From: Scedosporium boydii
Taxonomy: Eukaryota > Ascomycota > Sordariomycetes > Microascales > Microascaceae
Reading direction: 5' to 3'
DNA length: 64,000 nucleotides
Assembly: GCA_002221725.1 (NCBI GenBank)
Contig: NJFT01000005.1
Span: 399,293-463,292, forward strand
A program made the translations under genes and the position numbers. Each line of letters begins with the position of its first letter. Position 1 is the stretch's first letter. Below, in pieces: positions 22,164 through 31,314 of the stretch. The notes beneath the pieces are model-generated. The model was not told the origin of the DNA, made no database searches, and was given only the letters and a program-made list of their open reading frames with translations.

Positions 22164-23830
22164 GGCTTTTTTTTCTATTTCTCTTTTCTGCGGCGCTCTT
22201 CTTTCTAACCCGGAATGGTGAAAGTGTAAGGATTGGAGTGGGGGAGAGGAGAGAGGACGGAGAGAGAAAACAGCAAGAGACGGACAAGGAAAATAATAAT
22301 ATGGGACGTATTATTTAGTAGAGGCTTGCCATCACAGGCAGTTTTGCATGCAGCGGCGGAGCTAGCAGGGGCGATCCTGGGACGGTCTGTGTCACGTCAT
22401 GGGCGGACTCACGTGCACGGCCCTGCGAGGCGAGGATAAGGATAATGTACAAAGTATAAATTCAGAGGCAGAAGATGAGAAAGGGGACAAGAAGGAATAA
22501 TTCAGAAGAGTCTACCGGATTCGGAGTGTTCGCTATTCGCCTTCTCGGAGCGTTAGTGAAGGGGACAGAGGAGGCCCGGTGCCTTATCAAGATGAAGGGA
22601 AAATCGTAGAAGAAGAGAAAAGAAGAAGGAAAAAAAAAAAAAAAAAGATTTTGACGCAATTAATCCCCGATTGAAGTTGCAGTACGAAGTACAATTGTAC
22701 TTCGTAATACTGAGTACACTACGAAAGTACGGAGGAGAAGAAGTAGACTTTATCGGGGTCAACGACAAGACAAGTGGAGATTTTGCAAGTACAAATCAAT
22801 ATTGACTTCGAAACATGTAACGAAAATGCCACACAGTGATACAGGTACGTGAGTACGAAGTACAGGAACACCTAGTACCTTGGTACCTTGGCACCTTTCT
22901 GGTTTCCGGCGCTAAGTGATTCAATGTCCCGCATGCCGGACACGGCTCGGCGTTAATCAGGAGGTAACGGATACGGGAAGTCTATGATATTATCAGTGCT
23001 ACTCATACACGGGACGCCGCGTCGTGGGATGCGGGAGAGGGGCGAGATCGGCAGTGTTGCCAATGCGGGATGTGACCGTCTGGATGCGCAATTCGATGTA
23101 TGAAGTCGTTTAAATGTTAGTCGATGAATGGTGGCAGTTCGATCCCGGACGCTTGATGGGGAATAAACAGCAAAGGCGACAAGTAATTACTTCGTACTGA
23201 CCAGAGGAGGAAGAACAAAGATACCTTAAAGCACCGAGCGAATCGAGACCCGTCTTATCCGGTCTTGGTCCGGCAACCTCTGTACGAAGTCGGCAATACT
23301 CTTAATGCACAAATCAGCTTCAAGCTATTTGTTACCTCAGTTGTGGTTTCGCATGTACAACAAAAGTCCAGGGTACAGTGCAACGGAGAAACTAGGAAGA
23401 AGAAACCTCGTCAGTTTTCGTCGCTTTTATTCATGTTTCTAAGGAGGAAATACGGTGGCTCTATAATCTTTAAATATCTTGCTCTCTCCCTCAACTGTCA
23501 GCCATTCCACTTGAGTTTTCAGCGCACCTGCTTCTACGGCATAGATTTGAAATATAAAGATCTTCTAAATATTGCCAGGTACTGTGTTGGGGTTAAAATG
23601 GATGACACAATTCGGCGATTGAACTTTCCTGTCTCGCGCAAACGAGGTTTAATCTTCTAATTCCACTCCCTTTCGCCGATCCTGGGAGAGACTGGTAGTC
23701 GAACGTATCCCGCCGTTTGTCCTTGACTGGCTATGTGAAGTAAGATGATGATGAGAGCCAAACAGCGTACGAGGTAGAATGCCACGCGAATATGCAAAAT
23801 GAGGTGCAGTAGTGTACGAAGTAGTGCAGT
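22164..23830. other. Intergenic region rich in TACGAAGTA palindromes
   Basis: A 1.67 kb stretch between the CNNM-type gene's start and the 3' end of the PD-(D/E)XK gene. It holds five copies of TACGAAGTA or its complement (22683, 22698, 22854, 23188, 23815), GTAC clusters, and a run of A at about 22629-22645. The frame 23265-23660 (+) has no recognisable domain and is not supported. Confidence 0.6.
22683..22706. repeat. Perfect 24-bp palindrome of TACGAAGTA units
   Basis: TACGAAGTA at 22683-22691 and TACTTCGTA at 22698-22706 are separated by CAATTG, making a perfect 24-base inverted repeat. The same 9-mer recurs singly elsewhere between genes. Confidence 0.85.
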
Positions 23831-25249
23831 TCAGCGGAGGGCAACGCAACGCTCCACCCAGTTACGGAACTCACCGGCGACCCAACTCGCTAGCAGTCGC
23901 AGTACGCCGAGCACGCGGTACGAACCATCCACGGTGACCGTGCTCCCAATCTCCAACGGTCCACACACCTCATACTCATCATCTTTGTCAAACGCGAAGT
24001 AGAGCTCCCACCTCTCGCAAACAACCAGCAAAACCGGTATAAACGGCAAGTTCGCTACCGTCCCAGAAGCAGTGGGCGGTACCGGTGCAAATTTAGCTAC
24101 GCGGCCGTACCACGCCGCCAGCCATACCCCTAGCTGGGCCTTCCCCTCCGCACGCCGCCGGCTTTCCACCTTGGTCTCAACGAACATGCCTGTCGGTTCA
24201 TAACACAGAGGCCCATTCGTCGACTGGTTGAAGGTTCGCGGGCCCTCGAAGCCGTCGACGAATTCGGCAATGCGTACCGATAGCGACTTCTCTGGGCGTA
24301 GTAAAAGGGCGTAATCGATCATTTTGCCGTTCAGTATCTCAATCTCTCCACGCGAGGCTGGGACGAACGCCCGACATATGCTGGATTGCGTGATATTCTC
24401 AGCAGCGACATCCGGCGTGCTAGAGACAGCAAGGCGAAGGATCGGACCGTGGATATGGTCGTTCCAGGTTGCTTCGGAGCGCGTACTGTTTACGAAAAGG
24501 ACAGTAGTCGTAGCGATGTCGCGGATGGCGCAGAGCTCACTGTAAACAGCAATTGACGCCACTTCATTTCCGAGAGAGAGGCGCGAAGCATCATGCTTGT
24601 TCTTCTCGCTTATAAAAATACCCCTGCTGCTCGTTGCGAAGTGTGAATCGCCGACCATGAGCTCGTCTTTCAATATCCCCTTCAATTCTTGCGGCAAATA
24701 CCCCTCTTTCTGCACTATTTTCCACACATCGTCAAAAAGTCGTAGTGCCTGCCCGCTTCCAGTTGCCTGTACGGCATCCCGCAGGGCACGTGGTTCCGGG
24801 GTTGTCCACGATACCGGCTTTTTCAGCTTGAGAAGGTCGTCGGGGTTCTTGATCGGACTCGAGGAACGCGTGCGGCTGCTGACGCCAGAACCTCGGTCTT
24901 GCGAGTCTGAAACAGCTGACTGGCTGTCGTTCAAGCCACGTCTGGCCAAGGCAGGCGCTGGGAAGGGGGATGGTCGCTTCCTTGGCCGTGGCGTAGGTTC
25001 TCTGCCTGGGTCATCGCGAGCAGCCATCTGTGAGCTTTCTCTTTCTGGGCCGCAGTTTGGATCCCTGGATGTCGACATCGGAGGGTCGGAGTTGGGATCG
25101 ACGTTGGCGAGAGGGAGAAGACGCGGTCGCTTAGCTTCATTGGAAGCATCAGGAACCGGTGCCCGACGACGTTTGGTGGACGTTGGGCATTCGGAAGTGT
25201 CAGAATTCTGGCACTCCTCTATCCACCGCTCAACCATGTCTGGGTCCAT
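23831..25249 (-). CDS. PD-(D/E)XK nuclease-like fungal protein
   Basis: Single exon, 472 residues. The N-terminal ~150 residues are disordered, with basic nuclear-localisation-like clusters (TKRRRAPVP near 25, RPRKRPSPF near 90). The C-terminal ~310 residues resemble the fungal PD-(D/E)XK nuclease-like family. They include a conserved helical lead-in with WNDHIHGPILRLAV (near 262-275), then strand IDYALLL (Asp312), then the metal-site strand MFVETKVESRR (Glu358-x-Lys360), then QLGVWLAAWYGRV (near 372-384). Asp312 and Glu358/Lys360 fit the metal and catalytic positions, so it may be active. Homologues are widespread in filamentous ascomycetes, often in variable numbers, and I know of no established function. 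The nearest neighbouring DNA carries the densest set of TACGAAGTA palindromes in the window. Confidence 0.7.
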   Translation of the reverse strand: MDPDMVERWIEECQNSDTSECPTSTKRRRAPVPDASNEAKRPRLLPLANVDPNSDPPMSTSRDPNCGPERESSQMAARDDPGREPTPRPRKRPSPFPAPALARRGLNDSQSAVSDSQDRGSGVSSRTRSSSPIKNPDDLLKLKKPVSWTTPEPRALRDAVQATGSGQALRLFDDVWKIVQKEGYLPQELKGILKDELMVGDSHFATSSRGIFISEKNKHDASRLSLGNEVASIAVYSELCAIRDIATTTVLFVNSTRSEATWNDHIHGPILRLAVSSTPDVAAENITQSSICRAFVPASRGEIEILNGKMIDYALLLRPEKSLSVRIAEFVDGFEGPRTFNQSTNGPLCYEPTGMFVETKVESRRRAEGKAQLGVWLAAWYGRVAKFAPVPPTASGTVANLPFIPVLLVVCERWELYFAFDKDDEYEVCGPLEIGSTVTVDGSYRVLGVLRLLASWVAGEFRNWVERCVALR

Positions 25250-25916
25250 GTAAGCTGAGAACTCTTATTCCAGCCATGAAGTTTTTCTTTCGCCTTATTC
25301 AGGAGCTGGATCTCAATTGCTGCCGCCCCTGCCAAGTTCCTAACTTCGTCGCGTCGCAACCAGAAAATCCAAATATATTTTCCAGTGCTTACATAACGAT
25401 AATGACGGGACCTGGATTCCGTGAAAAACCAGCCCAAAGTCTCGACCGACGAACTCGTCCTCTTCTTTCTCGTGATTAAATTGTTACAGTGTTCAAGGCG
25501 AAGAGCTACTTCGACGTTCTAGTGCTGCCGATCAGGCGAAGGTCGCAGTCATTCGTTGGAAGAGCATCCTTACATTTTGCTGTCTTCGCAGGTCTTCCCA
25601 CTCCTTTCATATCAAGAACACGCCTATAAGAAATGGGAACGGAAACGGAAACGAATAACGCCAATTTAAAAGCAATTGCTATCATGACCATGAACTATAA
25701 AAAAGAGCAGCTGAAGTAGGCCGCGCAGAGTTGATCTGCCACGACATGACCCCCCATATCCCAAAACCTATGTACAACCCGTAATGCGAGATGCCAATAA
25801 TAACATTCTGGCCATGTTTGCTTGCCCTCCCTAATGACCTTCCTACTCCCAAAAAAGTTTGATCGAAGTTGAATCCTCAGTCCACCCCCCTCCACTATCC
25901 CACACTCGCCTCCTTT
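25250..25916. other. Intergenic region upstream of the PD-(D/E)XK gene
   Basis: This 667-base region lies between the start of the nuclease-like gene (-) and the 3' end of the phosphoglycerate dehydrogenase gene (-). It is mixed sequence with no supported gene. Confidence 0.5.
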
Positions 25917-27671
25917 TTACAAGTTCACGAGACTCACATCAAGAATGCCCTCCGTAGCAGCAAGCTCATCCAAAACCTCCTTCGTAACATGCCCACCAAT
26001 ACCCAAAATCATCAACGCCTCATGCACGACCCCATTCCCGTTCCCGTTGCCATGCCCGTTCGCGCTGCCGGGCTTCTTCCTAGGCTTGGGCTCATGGCTA
26101 GCCACCTGCATAAAGTTGATGTTAACGCCCTGCCTGCCCAGCACCATACCCACGCCGCCAATCTTGCCGGGGGTATCGTAGTTGTGCAGCACGAGAACCG
26201 TGCCCTCGGGCTCGAAGCTTCCGTGGAACCTGCCCAGGCGCGAAATGTACGCCGCGTCCTCCGAGATGTAACCCTCGATGATCTGCGGCTCCGCGTCGAC
26301 GCCGCTGCCGCCTTCCGTGAAGGCCCTCAGCGTGACGAGGCTGGCGTAGACGAGATCGGGGGTGTCGTGCGCCTTGATCTCGTTAATCAAGATGCCCTTC
26401 TCCTTGGCGATGAGCGTGGCGTTGACAATATTCACGTCTCGACCCTGCGAATCACTAATCGTAGACACGAGTCCCTTGACCAGCGCCGCCAGCAGGGGGC
26501 GCGTGTTCGTCACGCCCGCCAGCTCGCCGTGGTACACAAGCTCAAAGGTTCGTCCGCCAATCATGCCGCCCTTGCGGCCGACGAAATACTGCGTGTACAA
26601 GCTGCCGAGCTTCTCGACGAGAGACACGAACGGCTGCAGTCGGCGGTACTCGTCGGGGAGGATGAGCGGTGCGTTGACGGCCGTCGTGGGCAGGTCGCCC
26701 TCGAGGACCTTGAGGACCTGCGCGCAAACGTCGAGGGAGACGTTTTCTTGGGCCTCGACTGTCGAGGCGCCGAGGTGGGGCGTCGCGACAACCTTCGGGT
26801 GCTTAGCGAGCTTAGACGCGGTCGAGTCGGGCGCCGGGGGCTCCGACGTGAAGACGTCGATGCCGGCGGCGGCGATCCAGCCCTCGTCGAGGGCCTTGAC
26901 GAGGGCGGCTTCGTTGTAGACGCCTCCGCGGGCGACGTTGAGAACGCGCGCCGTCTTCTTCATCTGCTGGAGCTCCGCCTCGCCGAGGAGATCCAACGTG
27001 CTCGCAATGAGGGGTGTGTGGATAGTCAAGAAGTCCACCTGGGGTAGCATGGTCTTGAGATCCGCCACGAGCTCAACGCTAGCGCGCTCGGCGACCTCGG
27101 CGCTGGCATATGGGTCGACGGCCTTGATCTTCATCCCCAAGCCCTTGGCCATCCTCGCAACGTTCATACCGACCTTGCCCAAGCCAATAATACCGAGCGT
27201 CTTGCCGCCGACCTCGACACCGACGAGCTTGCTCCTCTCCCACTTTCCGTCCTTAAGAGTACCATCAGCCCGACCAATATGCCTCGCCGTCGCCAACAAC
27301 AAGGCAATGGTATGCTCGGCGGCAGCCAAAATGTTACCAGACGGCGAGTTGACGACAATGACACCACGGGCCGTCGCGGCAGCAACGTCAATGTTATCCA
27401 CACCAACACCGGCGCGGGCTACCACCTTGAGGTTCACGGCGGCTTGGAGTACCGGGGCGGTGACCTTTGTCTCAGAGCGCACGATGAGAGCTTCGTAGCC
27501 AGGGATAATGGTAAGAAGCTCCTCGGCACTGAGACCCAGTCGGATGTCGACTTGGAACTTGCCCTGGAGCATGGCGAGGCCATCGGGGGAGACTTTTTCC
27601 GGCACAAGCACACGCGGCTTAGCCGGGGCCGCCGGGGCCGCGGGGACAGGGTCTTCGGCGATGGGTGCCAT
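25917..27671 (-). CDS. D-3-phosphoglycerate dehydrogenase (serine biosynthesis)
   Basis: Single exon, 584 residues. It oxidises 3-phosphoglycerate with NAD to 3-phosphohydroxypyruvate, the first step of serine synthesis in the cytosol. The NAD-binding loop is GLGKVG at 163-168. The catalytic triad is Arg248 (ARGGVYNE), Glu277 (DVFTSEPPAP) and His299 (TPHLGAST). An allosteric-substrate-binding domain follows (about 330-460) and then an ACT domain. This is the long layout found in many bacteria and animals, unlike the shorter budding-yeast Ser3/Ser33. The ACT domain carries a Gly/Asn/His-rich insert (SANGHGNGNGNG) near 545. The start has an Ala/Pro-rich leader (PAAPAAPAKPR). A GC-rich antisense frame (25869-27047) is a shadow. 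Confidence 0.95.
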   Translation of the reverse strand: MAPIAEDPVPAAPAAPAKPRVLVPEKVSPDGLAMLQGKFQVDIRLGLSAEELLTIIPGYEALIVRSETKVTAPVLQAAVNLKVVARAGVGVDNIDVAAATARGVIVVNSPSGNILAAAEHTIALLLATARHIGRADGTLKDGKWERSKLVGVEVGGKTLGIIGLGKVGMNVARMAKGLGMKIKAVDPYASAEVAERASVELVADLKTMLPQVDFLTIHTPLIASTLDLLGEAELQQMKKTARVLNVARGGVYNEAALVKALDEGWIAAAGIDVFTSEPPAPDSTASKLAKHPKVVATPHLGASTVEAQENVSLDVCAQVLKVLEGDLPTTAVNAPLILPDEYRRLQPFVSLVEKLGSLYTQYFVGRKGGMIGGRTFELVYHGELAGVTNTRPLLAALVKGLVSTISDSQGRDVNIVNATLIAKEKGILINEIKAHDTPDLVYASLVTLRAFTEGGSGVDAEPQIIEGYISEDAAYISRLGRFHGSFEPEGTVLVLHNYDTPGKIGGVGMVLGRQGVNINFMQVASHEPKPRKKPGSANGHGNGNGNGVVHEALMILGIGGHVTKEVLDELAATEGILDVSLVNL

Positions 27672-28063
27672 AGTTTTTTTTTGTTCTTTTTATAGGAACT
27701 TTTGATTTAGGGGATTGCGGGGGAGGGGCAAACAGGGAGAAGTTTAGATAGGGACAAAGCTAAAGTTTGATTTCTTTATTTAAAGAATGAAGGTTCGTGA
27801 CGTCAGAGAAGTCAAAGAGGACTGAGAATGAGGATAAGAATTGGAAGTAAGAATAGCCGACGGCTACTAGCAATCCGGTATCCAAGGACAAACGGATCCT
27901 GACTCAATTGATTCACACAACTTGGTGAGTACAGGAGAAAGGACAGGAGGTAAGGGAAGAGTGGAGGAGGGAAACACAAGACAAAGAATGAAATTTAAAA
28001 ATAAAAATAGAAAAATACAAAATAGACAAAAAGAGTTTGGGCATTGTGTGGGACGGGTTCGGA

Positions 28064-28079
28064 GTCAGTCAGTCAGTCA
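28064..28079. repeat. GTCA tetranucleotide repeat, 4 copies
   Basis: Four adjacent perfect GTCA units. Confidence 0.85.
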
Positions 28080-28553
28080 TTCCCCCAAAAGCACGCCCTC
28101 CCCTTACGACTTCGGCGAGTCACGTCGGATGCCCCATCCCAAGGGGGCAACATAGCTCGAGAGGGTCAGAGGCTCATGGACCTCATCTAGTTCTGGACCC
28201 AGACCACCATTTCCAGACCACACACCCCATCTCCCTCGCTCAACTTACACCACGCGAAACGGGAAACGATCAATGAGAAGGGGGGGAAGAGAGGGGGGTG
28301 TCATAAAGAAGGGCAACCAAAACCGCATGGAACTACCCAGTCAGAATGGCAGGTGGATGACATCCCGCGTCTTCTCAATGGCTGGGATTTGCAACAGAAA
28401 CAAGAAAAGAGGGTAGGGCTTGGAGATCGGAAGAGACCGAGGGAGCGATGTCGGCATCCGATGAGAGGAAAAAAAAAAGGTCATGTTATTAAAATCATGT
28501 TGCCCCTCCAAATTCAAATTGCGAGGCGTCGCTCTGTTTCCTCTTTCCCTCCG

Positions 28554-28593
28554 ATGCCAATGCCTATGCCAATGCTAATGCGGATGCCAATGG
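28554..28593. repeat. ATGCCA-type hexamer array, six units
   Basis: Six consecutive 6-base units starting with ATGC (ATGCCA, ATGCCT, ATGCCA, ATGCTA, ATGCGG, ATGCCA). Read in frame it would give Met-Pro repeats, but no supported gene contains it. Confidence 0.8.
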
Positions 28594-29980
28594 CACATAG
28601 TATGGAATAATGCTCGCCTCGCAGGCTCATACTAAGCCTTCTTCGGATTGGAGGGGCGAGCTGTCATACGTGGGATGAGCATCCGAGAACAACGTAACGG
28701 AGAGTGGCAATCGGAGGGGAGCAAACTCATTAGCCATTTGTGGAGGTGGGGAGACGACGAAGACGACGTCGGCCAAACATGTCCGTTTCAAGGGTTCAAG
28801 TTGATCGTCGTGCCAAGAATGCTTGCTGCAGGCTGCACTCGTTGGCTTGCGCAAGCTGGTGATCCTCAATGGGAGAGGGCCTGACAGTCCGACGGTTGGA
28901 GTCACTCGTTGCTCCAATGCAGTGGAAATGCCCAAAATGCCACACCTTGGCCAGTTGAGCTCTGTGGTTCTTGGAAGGTTGTTACCAGTGGTCAATTGAG
29001 TGAGTGTATCCATCCACATAGTCTCCCCGAGGCAATTTAGGAATCGCGGTTGGTTCAGCCAGCTTCAGTTGAGCCTTTATTTACCCCTCGGCTCTTGCTC
29101 CTGCAATGCAACTTCTTCGCAGCATTGATGTTTCATTGGCTGCAGTTGTGCAGTGTGTGTGTGCGCTATCTTAATGGCGGGCTCAGCGCTCGGAGCACTA
29201 ACATTTACCCCTCAATCACTAAACCTCCCGCGCCAGGCCAGACTCTAACCCCCCCACGTTCCCCGAACGCAGCCTGACCGCACCTGGCACACCACAGATT
29301 TAGTAGGTCCCAGTCCTGCCAATCCTCCTGTGAGCTTGTACACCCTCCCCTCCCAATCCGTGCCCGCAATCCTCTATTCTCAACCAGCCATTGAGATTGA
29401 TTCTTTCCAAGCCCGGTCTCCTCGGGGCGATATTCCTTTAGCTATTTGGATCAAGTAAGCAAAAGGAGTATATTGTACACTGTATCGACGAAGCCGGTTA
29501 GAGGAGCCGGTTGGAGGAGCCGGCTTGGGTGGCTGGGGGCGTGGGGATTTACCGGCGCTAGGTTCGGGAACGAGTACCCTTTCCATAAATCATATCCAGT
29601 CGATCGAATCCCTTGATGGATATGTAGATATGTTGCTGCCTGGAAACTGAACAAGAGCCAACCAGGCCAAGATGAGCTGCATGCCTCATGCTTACGAGGG
29701 ACGCATAGATTACGTCGGTCATAGCCAGTGTTGCCGGGTCGCATGCGGGCGTCTCATTTGTGCATCGGATCGTGAATGATCATTGGCACAAAAGTCAACT
29801 TTGACGAGACTGCATTACCCACCATTGTGCCATTGTGCCCAGTTGAGTGGCGGTTGGTCTGGAGAAAGAAGCTCTTCGCAATGTGATTTTCCCTTTTCTT
29901 TCACATTTTTTTCTACATTTTCTTTGTTCTACTCCATCATGTCACAGGCGAGCCGAATCCAACCGGTCCGCCTCGCGCCT

Positions 29981-31314
29981 TCAGAAGTTATCCTTGCCAG
30001 AAATACCCTCGTTCTGCACAATCTCGATCCAATAACCATCGGGGTCGAGGAGGAACGCAACATTGTTCATCTTGCCGTCCGTCAACCTCTTCTTCCAGTT
30101 ACACTTGAGGTCCTCGAATCGCTGGCATGCCGCATCAAGGTTGTCCACCGCAATGCCTGTATCCGGTATCGTTAGTTCTTACGATGGGATTCACAAGATA
30201 AAGAGAGAGGGACACAGAAGACCCTGTTGTGGAACTCACAGATGTGGCCAAAGCCTTGGGGCTCCTTGTTGCCGTCGTGATAGCTAAAGGCCTCGTCCTT
30301 CTCCGTGCCATAGTTCCACGTCAACTCGAGGAGACCCTCCCTGTTGCTGGTGTTCTTATCGGTGGGGATACCCTCCTTGCCGGGATAGCCCAAGAAGTAG
30401 AGGTTGAAGCCTCCGTTGGGCGACTCGTGAGTGCGAATCAAGGTCATGCCGATGACCTCCTGGTAGAACTTGAGGGACCTTTCGGCATCCTTGACTCGGA
30501 GCATGGTGTGGTTCTGCAACTTTCGCCTCAGCATTTCCCCTCACACAACTAAACTCGAAAAAGTCACGCGTATAACACATACCATACGATAGGTAGACAC
30601 ATCCGTCGTTGTAACGTTTTCCGTCTCCTCGACAGGCTTCTGTCCAATAACCTCAACCCAATATCCATCTGGATCCAAAGCAAAAGCGATATGCTTCATC
30701 CTGCCGTCCGTAAGCTTCTTCTGGAACTTGTACCCAGCATCTTCGATCCTTTTGCACGCGGCCTGGATGTTGTCGACGCTGATACACGTGTGCCCAAAGC
30801 CTCGGTGGGGCTCGACGTTGCCGTTGTTGATCTTGTAGGTGTCATCGTTCTCGGTGCCGTAGTTGTGCGTGAGCTCGATGACTCCCTCGCGGTCGAACGT
30901 CTTATTTCCGTGGGAGAGGGCCTTGGGGGAGTCGTAGCCGAGGAAGTAGAGGTCGAACTTGGAGTCGGGGAAGGAGAGCTTATTGATGAGGCTCATGCCG
31001 AGGAACTCGTAGAATTCGACTACGGTTACCCAGGTTAGTTCTGTGTTGGGTTGAAGTGTCGGCGGCGAGAGGAGGGGAGGGGATATTCGTACCGGACTTC
31101 TTGGGGTCTTTGACTCGAATCCTGGCAGCAGAACCGTCAGATTGTGACTCGGTGAAGAGGGGATCGCACCAACCTACATCGAGTGGTTGAACTTGTACGT
31201 GTTGGTATCCGTAGTGGTCGCCATTGTTGCGAATGTTCGATATACGGGTCTGAAAGTAGATGGAAGAACGAATACAGATGATCTAACACTCGTCAAGAAT
31301 CGCACTGAATTCAT
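29981..31314 (-). CDS. GLO1: Glyoxalase I (lactoylglutathione lyase), two-domain, possible mitochondrial form
   Basis: Five exons: 31314-31178, 31121-31093, 31019-30583, 30513-30240 and 30156-29981. Introns are 56, 73, 69 and 83 nt. The product is 350 residues from the first ATG or 320 from the internal ATG at 31224 (MATTTDTNTYKFNHS), which is the usual fungal Glo1 size. Two tandem glyoxalase domains each carry the family signature: FNHSMIRVKDPKKS, IELTHNYGTE, RGFGHTCISVD and YWVEVIG, then NHTMLRVKDAERS, LELTWNYGTE, GFGHICIAVD and YWIEIVQ. The metal-binding Glu and His positions appear present in both. The enzyme isomerises the methylglyoxal-glutathione hemithioacetal to lactoylglutathione. 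The 30-residue extension (MNSVRFLTSVRSSVFVLPST plus FRPVYRTFAT) is Arg/Ser-rich and lacks acids, like a mitochondrial presequence. All junctions restore the conserved motifs. Confidence 0.93.

Larger units (their letters stand above)
27672..29980. other. Long intergenic region with small repeats
   Basis: This 2.3 kb region lies between two minus-strand genes. It should hold the phosphoglycerate dehydrogenase promoter near 27700-28000. Structured parts are a GTCA tetranucleotide run (28064-28079) and an ATGCCA-like hexamer array (28554-28593). Open frames here are short, overlapping and without domains. Confidence 0.5.

Noticed and set aside
22683..22706. Site-specific recombinase target (loxP-like inverted repeat)
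   Set aside because: Arms are nine bases with a six-base self-complementary spacer, and no tyrosine recombinase gene is present. The single 9-mer recurs without the paired arrangement.
25869..27047. 392-residue plus-strand frame
   Set aside because: Antisense to phosphoglycerate dehydrogenase; it has Arg/Val/Leu-rich composition from GC-rich third positions and no domain.
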